Shown: piece by piece, positions 35,701 through 47,875 of the stretch
Layout of the letters: every line of letters starts with the position of its first letter
Numbering within the stretch: the first letter of the stretch is position 1
Assembly (NCBI GenBank): GCA_964019135.1
Contig: OZ025265.1
Span: 20,001,143 to 20,065,142 of the forward strand
Length of the DNA stretch: 64,000 nt
Direction of reading: 5' to 3'
Origin: Arenicola marina
Lineage: Eukaryota > Annelida > Polychaeta > Arenicolidae
Translations under genes and position numbers: made by a program
Notes under the pieces: model-generated
What the model was told of the DNA's origin: nothing
What the model saw: only the letters and a program-made list of their open reading frames with translations
Database searches by the model: none

Positions 35701-37065
35701 CTGTCCCAAAAAATAGCGCTGTCCCAATGACATAAGCGTAAACATTGGGAGTTAAACATGTGCAAATAATGACTCCCCCATAGCGTCTTCCTAAAGGGCT
35801 GTAAAGTCATAATGCCCTGTTCACACGATGCAATACGTTGTAAAGTTCATTGAAACTAATCTACCTTTCGACCAACTCATCAATTGGAGAGCCGGTTTTC
35901 CATGCATTATGTTCTAAAGTTCGATCAACTTCACGATTTGGGAATTGTCAACCAATCAGCGTCGAGCGTTTTAGCTGATCAGCGTTGAGATTGATATTGT
36001 TTTGAATTATGACATTTATGAACTTATGTGTGGCTTGTATGCATGACGTTATGAATGATGTTCTTATGGTATGCTCGCTAGGTGGCGATAATGATAATTG
36101 TTGTGTCGGTTGGTGCTCGGTTTGATCGTGCGAACTGTTGACCGACCGATGCTTCGACCGTTGTTACGACTATTGAAGGCATGATCGTACCGTGTAAAGC
36201 CGGCATTACGGGATCTGATCGAGGCCAGACAGGGATACTTAAGGTCAGTATCTTTTTTATCTCACCGACTTCTCCGCCGCTCTCCGCCGTACATGAACGC
36301 TCATTTTAGTTGTACCGGAGACCTAATTAATATTAAGTGACCGTGAATCCGGAAATCGTCATTATATCGACCTCCGTGATCTACAGATCAATTATTCTAG
36401 TCGTGAAGGAATATTTTGGCGGACGCCTATTTTGCATATTCCATCGGCTCGCGCATGTCCTCGCCTTCCACTTATATATCAGTACGTATCATGCAGGGGC
36501 GGATCCAGGGGGATGTTCTACACCCCCCCCACTGATATTCACCTTCTAATTGAAGTAAAGAAAAAAATTATTCTTCAAGATCCCCCCCACCCCCCCTAAA
36601 GGTTACACACCAATAGGTCGTACGTAGAAAAGTATAGACCGTCAAGTAGTGCCTAAAATATGGTCGTATCTCAGGGTTATATGGTTACTAATTAGTTTTG
36701 GCCAGGATAATGCCTGTTCAATTAATCTGTGACGTATTTAATGATGCATGCGATTGTTACGGGTGCGTGGTTCGGTCGACCTAATCACATGCTGATTCGC
36801 AGGGTCTCTAATTTGCGGCGGGTTGCGCTAGTGGGAGTGTTATACTATGGGCGGGAGCAAAAAATATCGCACGTCAACCTATGTTTTGCTTGTTTTTAAA
36901 ATAAAGTTAATAGGATAATTGCTCTATAATTTCTATGGCCCACATAGTCAAACATGGTTACCGATTTTTCTCTGGCGTTGGGTTAAAAATTTGGGGATGG
37001 TTACTATTGATGTATAACCTAAAGACACACAGGTAAGTGAGCGATACTTAGTGCGGCTAGACAAG
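32746..37065. other. Intergenic, no gene recognised; several GCGGATCC-type element fragments
   Basis: No supported exon. Elements beginning CAGGGGCGGATC or close variants start near 32771, 33990, 35016 and 36495, each followed by poly-G or poly-C tracts. After the one near 32771-32970 the sequence resumes with GTGGTGAATGCTGACATACAC, a recognisable minisatellite edge, so this copy inserted into the end of the 63/55-bp array. Confidence 0.45.
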
Positions 37066-40000
37066 ATGGAGAAAGAGTAACAAAAATCAGCGAAAAAACG
37101 TTTGCCTCAGGAGGATAGAAGAGAAGCAGAGACGAAATGAAAGAAGAAATATGATACTCGTCGTATATATCTTGCTGATGTTTGTGATGAATGGGATCTT
37201 CAAAGAGTTTTTATCGGAGAAACACACTCCAGTTTTGCCAAACGCCTGCTCTTGGACTCGGTGCACTCGAATCTTTGCCGATCAGCCCAATGTGCACTGC
37301 CCCAAGCCTCCCAACTCCAAACAGATCGCACCGACATAGTGGATGATGAAAGGTTAGTACCAGTGCAGTGTTGGATACATTTATGGTAAATAACATAGAA
37401 TCCGTGCCCACTTTATCTGTTCATTGGCGTGACATGACACATGTGTGCATGAGGTGGTGGGGTTGGGTGATAATTTATACGAGTTACATGCAATGCACAA
37501 CACTGATGCAGGGCGAGAGGTGGACGGTGAGGGTGTGGGGTGGAGATCTGTACATGGGTGGGTCTTACAACAGTATAATACAGCTGCTGTTACGTACAGT
37601 ATCTTGAGGTGCCATGTCTTGCTTGGTTACATACAATCTGAAATGGTATACTATAAGGAGTAATAACATTCTATTTGAGTTCGCTACAGTGGAATTTGAG
37701 CTCATTTGATCTCCCCGATGGCAGGGAGAGGCTATAGTTTAGTCACCAGTCCGCACTGTTTTAGACATTTTATATCCATTTCACTACAGTCAATGACTAG
37801 AGCAGGGCATTCAATAAAACGTATACCGGCCTCCGCCACGGCCCACATCCGTAATTTAATACATACATAATAGCACATTTCTGTTTCAATTATGAATTCA
37901 CATATTTTTTTCATACTTTTCTCTTCTAATCACCATCAGGGGTGGGGTTTGGCGCAAGTGCCCCCAGGAAAGCCTGCTTCTCTAGGGGCACAATGTTAAC
38001 AACGGTAACAATGTTAAAATCCTTCGACGTTAGTAGGGAATCGACTGTAGCTTTTATTATAATGTGTGCTCGAACAATCATAGTGTTTACGTATTCTATA
38101 TACCTTGTTCTATAATCTGACATCAATAAAGTGTGTCGACACTAGGTTGTTTCGGTTATATTTTCGCGAAGAAATAAATATTTGATATATATAAAACTAT
38201 ATATATCAAAGTACCATACTGGAATATCATTTGTATTGATTTAAGTTTAGTTGCCTCCCTGACAGAGTGGTCCATTGTCATTTGGCGAGTTTAGAGTCTG
38301 ATGTTTCAAATTTGAATGGTGGTATGGGCGCATAGAATAATTGTATTTTTATTCGAAGAAGTGTATTTGTACTTGATGAATTTTGGAAGTGTGTATTTGT
38401 ATTTGCATATCTCGTTTGGTATTTGTATTTGACCAGTTGTATTTGACCCCATCCCTGAATTCACCATTTCCTAAAGAGTAAAAGACCTTGCAAATGTTGC
38501 ATCATGTACATATTTTTTTAAACAGTGATGACACCAGCTATGAATTTCCAACATATTCGGAGGGGAAGCCTCAAACAGGTACGGTCATGGATTGATTGAT
38601 TGATTGATTGACATGTTAAAGAACTTCTATTTGTCTTAAAATAAATTTATGCTATATTTGCTACATTGTATGTTTGTTTGTCCAATACACATGACGATCC
38701 AATTGGACATGCTAAAATAATGAGTACACTATATTGAAACGTTTCTGATCAAAGGTATAATACCATTTTATTAACTTTTCATTCATAAATTTTTGCGAAA
38801 ATGACCACGATATCTGTGTCATATCTGAATGTCTGCCTTGCAGTGCATCATCAGGTTTGCCAGGATTTTCTGCCTTTATGAAGAGGGTCTCTAGCAAGTC
38901 GATGGAGAATCGTCAATTGCCTCACCCACCAAGCATGCTAAGCACCCCAAATGATAAATCCAAGAACACATCACAGATGACGTCAACCCCTGTGGGAGGA
39001 AGCCACCGTGGTACAGTTAAAAATTTACATTGTGTGTTCATTAACTATATGACACAGATTTTAACACCCATTTAGGGCATGTAAGATATTATAAATATTT
39101 CATATACTTGCAGATTTACCCTCTTCGCCGACCTAGGGTCTGGCACGTCTGAGGATGAGTCTGACCATGACGACGACCTGGACTTGGACAGGTAAGATAA
39201 TACCAATAATGTGTGTGTTACGTTATCCTTGAAGGATTTTGCTAGATGCTCCTCGAATATAAAATACAACGGTATAGTATTAACTGCTTTCAAAGATCTT
39301 CTCAATATAGACTACCTTCTATACAACAAATGTTATGTTGCATAAAAACATATCGACTTGCTAAGCTCACGGGAACAGGTATATCATTGTATCAACGTTA
39401 GTGCCGTACCCAGATGTACTTTGTAGGAATTACTCTTTGTGTGTGCTGCGCAATCAGGTCACATTTTTCCCCTATGTATTTGCTGGTGACTTTGTCAACA
39501 ATGGCACTGTAACTTATAGCGATTCGTCATGACATCAACATTCTAAATGAGTCAACAGTGCTTTTATGTCAGAAACAGTGAATCTTGGAATGATGAGGGT
39601 TTTCCCAACTATTTTCAGGACAGCCGATGTGAATAACATTAGTTTTCCGGCCGATGTCTGGGCCAACTTAGGTGAAGATGATGATGGGATGCCGAAAACA
39701 AGAAAGTGTCGCACGCACCTCATCTACAAGACGAGTAAGCAGGAAGCTATCGAAGAACAGAAATGTCTCGCCTTTGAGAGCGCGATCTACAAGCTACTCC
39801 ATCTTGCTGTGGGAAATGAATGTTCGATGTGTAAGGAGCCCATCACGTGTATCACCAGCATATACGCTACGTGTATGATGGTGAAGGGGAAATGTTCCTA
39901 TGGGGGTGACAAGCACGTCGAGGGATCGTGGTCATCGCAACCGAACTTGTTTGGGATGAAGGCCGGCAACCTCCTAGTACCTGTATGCCACATACTTTCC

Positions 40001-42492
40001 GGGAACAGCTACATAAAAACTGCCTTATTCGCCAAATTCCTCAACATGGGATTCGTTGGGGAAGTCAACTACTACAGGTGAGGATGGTTTAGACCTATAT
40101 TTTTACATGCCTAATGAACGTGCGAAATATACAGGTTTTTGTATAACCTTACCGTAACCGCATGTGTTTCTAGAATCAAAGAAAAGTATGTGCGGACCGC
40201 GGTTGACGACTACTGGCAGAGGTACCGTCAACAGATTATGGATAATGTCAAGGAGCCGCTGGTTGTTGCGGGTGATGGTCGCAACGATTCACCGGGGTAC
40301 AACTCCCAGTACTGTACATATTCCCTAATGGACATGACAACTCACAAGATACTCGCGCTAGAAGTCATCGACTCCCGAGAAGCCAATGACAAGAGCGTCA
40401 ACATGGAGAAACTCGGTTTTCAGAGAGCTGTTCGGGATCTCCAGTCGAAGTGTCCTCAAACCATTGCAGAGATAGTAACAGATCAACATGTCCAGATCAA
40501 AGCTCTGATGAGTAAGATGTTTGTATCTTTGTAGTGATTGATAATGTCTGAAACAATGCTGTGACAAGGACAGTCATGTTTCACTCGATGAAATATTTCA
40601 TTAGAAGAATGTATCATTTATGCCACCTCACAATATTTTGTCTACCTATATTGCTATGTGCAACTATTATCCATATAATAATATGATGCTATTTGTCCAA
40701 ATAAGACTGCTGTTTGTGCCTGAACAATAGCAACGCTATCAGGGCCAAAGTGTGAGAATCCGGTAACTGTACTAGTCTATATTTATTTCAGATAACGATG
40801 ACACGTACGCAGGTATCGTACATCAATTTGACGTATGGCACCTGAACAAGAACTTCATCAAGAAACTTGTCCTGGTACGTGGAGTGAGAGCGTTTATTTA
40901 TTTGTGGTAACAACAGTGAGCACAGTATAGATGAATTGAAGTACAGTAAAAAGGTAAAACATTTATTTTACGTTTCTAAAGTACTATGTGTGGAAGTTTC
41001 ATTTCTACTGTGTCTGTGTTTATTTTAGGCCGGGAAGGAACGGGGGAATGCAGCGCTTTTGCCCTGGGTGCCAGCTGTTACCAAGCACTTGTGGCATTGC
41101 TCGTTACAATGTGGAGGAAATGCTGAAAAGTTGAAGGTATTCAATCATGATAATTTGTATATAGTTCAAAATTATACGACTTGAGATTAGGATCATCAAA
41201 AAAACTATGGACTAAAATACAGTAGCTTATATGTGTCTTGAAATAACAAATCTGTTTGCAACCATGGTAACTGGGACGTCTTGTGGTTGCAGGCTAAATG
41301 GACGAAAGTAGTGCACCATGTCACGAATGACCATTCTTGGATCGACTGCACCGGCTTGACAAGTGGGCGGTGTGACCATCCCATCCCAGTTATTGACCAA
41401 AATAAGCCATGGGTGGAGAAAAATTCCAAAGCACACAAGGCTCTTGTTGCATTGGTGTGGGAAAAACGCTTTATGAAGAATTTGCCCTACATAAGAAATT
41501 TCAGGTACTGGGCGTTAGTTATAGGTGTACACGCCGCTCACACTGTGTTATCCACGATAAACCATTACTCCCCAATTTACATCCAAGCTCATCGTTCACA
41601 TTTTATTGATTTCTGATTTTTATTTCTTCAGACATACTGGCAACTTGGAGGTCTTCCACAGCAACCTCCTGATGTACTGTCCAAAGAGAAAAGCTTTCTC
41701 GTAAGTATAACATCATGCTCTGTCAATTATTGTCATAAATATTTTATTATGCATTGTGCGAACTGCGAATTGGACATGCATGTTACCATGGTTACTATTG
41801 AACGTAATATTACCTTGTTTGAATAGAATGTGTTCCATATTTTATACAGTTACTCTGGGTGTAAGATGCGCAACCAGTTAGCTGCGATTGACCACAACAA
41901 ACACGCAGACCGTCAAATTGCAACGAACGAAACAACAGGAGACATTAGGTAAGTGATACACAGCTTTATTTCGTCAGTCATTCATTCACATGTGGAAATT
42001 TGGCTCAACATTTTAAGATATCAATCTATCCATGGTATTGTCATGATTTGGTTGTCCTATCTAAATAGATCTATGTTTGGGTGGACACATGTACATTCAT
42101 TGTTCCTAATTTATTATATTGGGAATACATACACTCTACTTGTTCTCAGTCGACCTATGCATAGAATGATGAAGAGTGGTGATGTAAGTTAATACAATAA
42201 GTAAGACTAACCTAATATATTTGTATAATTCGGAAGGTACAAAGATGGTTTCAGCAAGGCTACGGCAAACTAGAGCACTGCCCCGCTCAAGGTTCCCAAA
42301 ACATATAGTTACATCGCTGACCTGATCATGGAGGTTTTCAACACACGGGAGCTGAATCCAGGCAGATTAGATGCACCAGCTGTCATTGCTCCAGAAAACC
42401 CGAAGCGCATCCGGGCTAACATTGCCAAAGTTCCTCGACCGAGCAAGGCTGAGCTCATTGAGAAAAACAAGAGCCGTTTCAGCAAAGAATAA
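37066..42492 (+). pseudogene. Kolobok-like DDE transposase gene, 12 exons, three in-frame stops
   Basis: Twelve plus-strand exons with GT/AG borders share one frame: 37066-37352, 38526-38578, 38855-39010, 39137-39191, 39619-40077, 40174-40511, 40792-40874, 41029-41136, 41293-41504, 41632-41700, 41850-41948 and 42237-42492. Total 2175 bases, 725 codons. The N-terminal part includes RRIYLADVCDEWDLQRVFIG. An acidic exon (SDHDDDLDLD) precedes the catalytic part: GDGRNDSPGYNSQYCTYSLM (first Asp), IVTDQH (second Asp), FDVWHLNKN, HLWHCSLQCGG, HHVTNDHSW, HTGNLEVFHSN (probable Glu), YCPKRKAFSYSG and LAAIDHNKHADRQ. These match a Kolobok-like transposase family I recall from fish and invertebrates. In-frame stops are TAA at 37078, TGA at 37138 and TAG at 42271. 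There are no frameshifts. The family name is less certain than the transposase nature. Confidence 0.72.
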
Positions 42493-43169
42493 AGGTGTAT
42501 CATAGTATCATGATAATTGTATCCCCGAACGAAGTATCTGGGATACATTGGATTAAGCAGCTTTCCGCCGCCGCGTCCGTAGAGATTTCTTGTCCTAGTT
42601 TTTTTCGTTACTTTATGTTTTGAGGATAATAGGATGACACCCATTGAATTTCATCGAAATCTGAAATCCAACATGGGCGATGCATTTTCGGAAAGAAATG
42701 TTTTAACAAATTTGCGACTTTTTTATCTTTAAAATTTTTTTTTTTTACTAATATGTGATTGTACCGCACTTTTCGTGTCAACGCGAGTCCTGCCGAGGAT
42801 ACATATGCGGTCGGCTGTCCCGACCGAGCATTCTAGTTTTTGCATAATTATATCGACATAGCTGGTGACTACCAGCACACCGCAGTCCCAGTCAACTGAA
42901 AAACCGCAACGGAACCCATGGTATGAGTTCAGTGTGGTGTGTCACTAGATGGGGACTATCCAGCAAACATGTAAATCTTAAAATGAACATTGTATGTGAC
43001 ATTAAAACTAAGGAATACATTTGAGCAAACTTTCAAATTTCAAGGCAAAAAATGTCAATCAAGTTTATGGCCAAATATCATAATAGTCATAATACAAATC
43101 TATTTACAATCTGAACATCACTATGCCAGCATTTCACTGGTTGGATGACAGCAATAAAAAAACTATTTG
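42493..43169. other. Gap between the convergent transposase and ballast-domain genes
   Basis: AATAAA overlaps the transposase stop codon at about 42488-42493. The rest holds AT-rich sequence and no exon. It should contain both 3' UTRs. Confidence 0.4.
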
Positions 43170-46117
43170 TTAACCGAGACGCGCCAATTTAAAGCCTGTG
43201 TATAAGCCATCGACTGATGGAAACTGATCCCTAATGGCCCATACAACACAACTGGGTATCACAACCCTGTTACCACTGCCCAGGCGCTCAAATCTCCATA
43301 GCACAAACTGTCTGTAAGCAGCATGGCGAAAGTTGTCATTTGCTGGCTGAACGTTGTAAGCAAAGAGGTCATTGACATCTCGGAGCGCTACGAGCACCAC
43401 GGACCTCCTTAAAACTACATCGTTAATGTCTGTTCCAGCTGTTTCCAAGAGACATCGGCCTGGAGTACGACGGCAGCACATCTGTTCCTCGGGACGAGGC
43501 ATGGAACGACATCTACCACAGCGGCACCATGGCAGGTCCTCATTTGCTACTGGCGGTTCCTGACAACCATCGCCGTCTGGAAGTAAATCCCGAAGGTGAA
43601 GGTGCATGCTGATTGCTGTCTGGATGAAGCGTAACAATGCTTCCCGGCTGACGTCTTTCAACTGTATATAAAATGATACAAACACTTGTACATTGCATCT
43701 CACAATTTTATAAGATGTTCATTAAAACAGTAATGCGAATTGTGTTGTGACATTGTAAAGTAAAACTGTAATAGTAGCATGCCAACCTGTTCAGACACTA
43801 TGCCATATCTGTCTTGGATATTGCTTGTACCTGGTCCCGATTCAACGAAGGGTTTTGAACGTTTCTGGAAATACATATCTAATAATTACTGAATTTATAA
43901 GGACTAGGAATTGTTAAATAAATATTGTAAATATATTTGTGCCACTGTTCATTTGGATGAGTAAGGTCAGGTTTAACAGGTTTGCTAATGTAACTTCAAT
44001 TGTGATTTGTACAATATAATAGTTAATTGACCTTCCGTGGCTTTCGGACAACGGGTTGCTTCCGTTTCATCTTTAAAGGCAGGCTAGTTGTGTTATGCGT
44101 ACGTCTTTCATCGTGTATAATCCACACATATTATGCCCCTCAAAATGAGGAAAAACTTGGATGCGTATTATATACAGAAAAATATATTGTTAACATTTTT
44201 CTTGATCTGTGCTAGTTCATCATGCCCCCCCCCCCCCCCTGCCCCCCTATGATGTCATATATATTTGATGATGATGGTAACGTCAGATGTTCAAAGAGTG
44301 TGTATACATATATATATATCCAATCTCACACACAGGCAACATGTTCAAAGGACAACTTTTCATGGAAGTCTGGATCAAAGAAATACATGTCTGCTCTGAT
44401 TTGTGTGTACATGTGTCAATAAAGTAAAAACGATGATGTGCTGTTATTATTTATGAAGTGTTGAAGACGGATGCTATATAGATGAGCAATACCATAGATT
44501 GGTCGTGAAGGCTCTCAGCCATTGACTGTGGAGACTGGTTAAGCAGATCTGGCACAGAAATTACGAAGATAGAGGTGTCGGAGTCTTCCTCATCTTCCGC
44601 AAATGCCACCATCAATTCCTGTGAACAATGAAATAAATATGTGCATTAAACATGACTTGTAATTAATTTATATATCAAACATGACTTATTAATAAAATAT
44701 ATATCTATACAATATATCTATACTTTATAAAACATCAATCGGTTAGGGTAGTAACCATCTAAGTCAGTATTTATGTATGACATAAAACGAAAAAACTTAT
44801 GAAGCTTTCTGACAATATGCACAACCAAACCAAACCTCCCCCCACCTGTTATTTTGCTCAAATATTTTGTATAACAGTTTTTTTACTGTTAAAAAATGGG
44901 GGCATCAAGAGTATGGACTCATCGCCGATGGGCATCGTGATCATCGTCTCAAATTCCATCTAAAATCAGAAGGTAGAAAATGAAAGTACAAGAGATGAAC
45001 TTTGATCAGGAAATACAATTATAGTGACATCAAAGTAGAACATAAACATTGTGAATTATCATCAGTTCCGTCTAGCTAGGTACGTGGAAAATACCAGTGC
45101 AAAATGAAAAAAATCGGCATGAATATATCGGCTAATCAATGTTATTTACTAAGGCCTCTGGTCCCCCACCCATCCCCTCCTTGCTCCTGTGCATTAGAAT
45201 AGAAGCCACTAGCACTTATACATGTGCGAATGACTTGCACGTGTCTACACTGTGACCATGGTGATCCGTGATATTACCTGATGATGATCAGGGCAAACAG
45301 CGTACACAACCAAAGCACATCAAAAGCATTGATTTGTGTATGTAATCCCACAGTTTATATAACAGTAAAAACAACGCGACCCAGGATGGGAGAGGGGACG
45401 GGGAGAGGATAGAATAGTCCCATGCTGGGAACAAAACGATAACATAAAACGTGCGGGAACCACAGTATGTATTTTATGGTTATTGTTTTGTATGAAGTCC
45501 GTGTCGATCATTTGCAGGAGATGTTTATTCTGATCATCAAGCATGGGACTGCTGTTCCTTCAGACGTGGGGGGGGGGGATACTTGTACATGATTGTCGGC
45601 TCAAATTTGGATTGTGGTATTCTAACTAGTTGTTGAGTGATTGCAGTTCTATTTGGAATGTAACAAATTATAGAAGAAACTCTTCTGCGCATATTTTATG
45701 AAAGTAATATTCGATTACATGTCTTTTATCAATGATCACTAGGATAGTACTGTTGGTACATTTCATGGAGATAAATGATAAATATACTAGTACAAGGCCC
45801 TAATAGTCAATACATATATTCTCTTACTGGGGACATAAAGATGACCATTCACTCACATGAGCCTCCTCTCCAGCAGACCCGTTGTCTGATACCTCTGCCC
45901 ATAAGTCTATCCCAAGTTTTTCTGACAACTTTGATCCTTTCCTTACCGCTCGATTGGTGCAAAATAGTTTTTTGGTGCCACAAGTGCAACGATCAGAGCA
46001 AAATGCTTCCCTCTTCAAGCATGGACATGCACCTCTCCGTTCCGTTTTATTACAAATGTTAGCGCAATCACAGTATTCAGGATCAGCAGAAAATTTGCTT
46101 TTACTGTTCTCCATCAT
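43170..46117 (-). CDS. CXC-like cysteine-rich protein with P2X7-type ballast domain
   Basis: Four minus-strand exons, all phase 0: 46117-45857, 44618-44493, 43864-43787 and 43661-43170, giving 318 residues with no stops. Residues 16-53 hold nine cysteines in the spacing C-x-C-x3-C-x8-C-x-C-x6-C-x3-C-x-C-x6-C, like the zinc-cluster CXC (tesmin/TSO1) motif. Exon 2 is acidic (EDEEDSD). The last exon is the intracellular ballast domain known from vertebrate P2X7: WCRCGRC (Cys201, 203, 206), MCCRRTPGRC, FRHAAYRQFVLWRF, VVIPSCVVWAIRDQFP and GLYTGFK. In P2X7 this domain binds zinc and guanine nucleotide. Here there is no channel part and no membrane segment, so the protein is probably soluble. A possible extra exon (44959 downwards, starting MEFETMITMPIGDE) has a good acceptor but only a weak donor. 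The function of stand-alone ballast proteins is unknown to me. Confidence 0.82.
44225..44330. repeat. Poly-C tract and AT-rich patch in a ballast-gene intron
   Basis: A C-rich run at about 44225-44247 is followed by a (TA)n patch near 44308-44318. No exon here. Confidence 0.6.
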
Positions 46118-46354
46118 GTCGAGACGCACAAGCCAAGCCAGTGAAAGTCGTGATCAGTGGTGATGCACGCGAATCTCTGTGACCTCACCGGGACATCTAC
46201 AGCTGACTGCAGCCACACACTGATACATTCTAGAAATAGGGTCCCAAGCATGACGCATGCGCATAGAGGCAGATAGGCCAATGCGCGGCCGACAACATAA
46301 TTCTGCCATGGATTATCAGATTCTATACAGTGGGACTTAAATTAAGAAGCTTAG

Positions 46355-46642
46355 CTTTACAAAACGGATAGAGGACATATTTTTTATTCGTTTGCGCCAT
46401 CACAATGACGAATATTTGTTAAGACGGGACAATACGACTGAGAAACTACCTTTTTTTGGCGTTTCCTACGAAAACCAGGCATTATGACGTCACACGGATT
46501 TCCCCGGTGACAACGTTGGCGCAACGCTTCAAACAGAAAACTTACAAAAATGAAAAAACTTGGTCTTTTCGTGATCCAAAAGTGATACGAAAACATCCAA
46601 CTGGTCTTATTTTATCTTTACCATGTGATTTAATGACGCACC
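46355..46642 (+). repeat. Interspersed repeat R1, left part of an interrupted copy
   Basis: Matches 8535-8815 closely, from AAAACGGATAGA to AATGACGC. The match stops exactly where the foldback-like element begins and resumes at 50360. Confidence 0.8.
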
Positions 46643-46868
46643 TGTTACGTTGCAAAATGTTCACCCGTTGCATTATGTCCGCCCGACAAAATCGTTGCAT
46701 TATGTCCGCCCAAAAATCAATTCGTCGTTGCAAAATGTCCGCCCGGCAAATATCGTTGCATTATGTCCGCCCAAAACTCAATTCGTCGTTGCAAAATGTA
46801 CGCCAAGTGCAATATGTCCGCCCAAAACTCAATTCATCGTTGCAAACTGTCCGCCCGTTACAGTCGTT
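46643..46868 (+). repeat. Outer arm array, left (GTCCGCCC units)
   Basis: About eight to nine units of roughly 25 bp built from CGTTGCATTATGTCCGCCCA and CAATTCGTCGTTGCAAAATG. The inverted counterpart is shorter, at 50235-50353. Confidence 0.82.
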
Positions 46869-46887
46869 ATGTGTCGGTTGGTTAAAA

Positions 46888-47455
46888 GGGGTCAATCTGG
46901 ATCTGAGGTGTCAATCTGGATCTCATGGGTCAAATCCAGATATGTGAGGTCAAATCTGGATCTGAGGGGTCAATCTGGATCTGAAATGTCAAATCTTGAA
47001 CCATGGGTGTCAATATGGATCTAAGAGGTCAAATCTGGGTCTGAAGGGTCAATCTGGATCTGAAGGGTCAATCTGGATCTCAGTGGTCAATCTGGATCTC
47101 AGGGGTCAAATCCGGATATGTGGGGTCAAATCCGGATATGTAAGGTCAAATCTGGATCTGTCGGATCAATCTAGATTTGAGAGGTCAAATTTGGATCTGA
47201 GGGATCAATCTGGATCTGAGGGGTCAAATCTGGATCTAAGAGGTCAAATCTGGATCTGAGGGATCAATCTGGATCTGATGGATCAAAAATGGGTCTAAGA
47301 GGTCAAAGCTGGAGCTGAAAGGTCAATCTGGATCTTATGGGTCAATCTGGATCCCATGGGTCAAATCTGGATATGTGGGGTCAAATATGGATCTGTCGGT
47401 TCAATCTGAATCTGAGAGATCAAATCTGGATCTGAGGGGTCAATCTGGATCGTCT
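46888..47455 (+). repeat. Inner arm array, left (TCAATCTGGATCTGAG units)
   Basis: Nearly 30 imperfect units of about 19-20 bp, GGGTCAAATCTGGATCTGAG and close variants. The inverted counterpart is at 49390-49845. Confidence 0.85.
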
Positions 47456-47798
47456 GTAAGGCCATTATTGTTTAAACTAATTAACAAATAAAACCTATTT
47501 CTGCAAATTTTACTCTTTTTCGAGCACATTTGACAATAGCCGAACGTGTAAGCCTATGCCACACGGCACGGGTGACCCCCCTCCAGCTGGGGGGTATCCC
47601 CGACCAGCAGTGGGATGCTATCAGTCCAACAGAGCTTATCTGCTTAGTGGAAGATAGCTAAGGTCCATATGTTGATTTGTCCATTGGAAAGTTAACGGCA
47701 AATTAAATCAAACGTTAATGGTGTTTTTATTACAAACTTTGCAGGGAATTGTTGCTCGGAGTACAATATGACGCACTGAAACGCATTGCGTAACGTTG

Positions 47799-47875
47799 AA
47801 AACCGCGTAGCTCAGTCGGTACAGCGCTTCTCTTTCGATAGTGGGGTCGTGCGTTCAATTCTCGAGGGGTGCAAT
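47799..47875 (+). repeat. tRNA-like sequence (SINE head or decayed tRNA)
   Basis: GCGTAGCTCAGTCGGTACAG gives a good A box, and GTGCGTTCAATTC a B-box-like segment at normal spacing. The anticodon and T stems pair poorly, so it is not a convincing functional tRNA. It lies in the centre of the foldback-like element. Confidence 0.5.

Noticed and set aside
37151-37339. Membrane-like 62-codon frame starting MILVVYILLMFVMNG
   Set aside because: The overlapping frame (RRIYLADVCDEWDLQ) joins in phase to the downstream transposase exons and resembles that family's N-terminus, so this frame is a shadow.
41205-41438. Minus-strand open frames at 41.2-41.4 kb
   Set aside because: They lie antisense to a well-supported transposase exon and have no family motif.
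44880-44959. Extra exon (MEFETMITMPIGDE) of the ballast gene
   Set aside because: It has a good acceptor, but no convincing donor in the phase 0 required. Kept only as a possibility in the gene entry.
46456-47259. Open frames of 87-163 codons in the foldback arms
   Set aside because: They follow the tandem units (repeating SG-S-DLR patterns) and are not shared between the two arms.
47799-47875. Functional tRNA gene
   Set aside because: The A and B boxes look good, but the anticodon and T stems do not pair. More likely SINE-derived or decayed.
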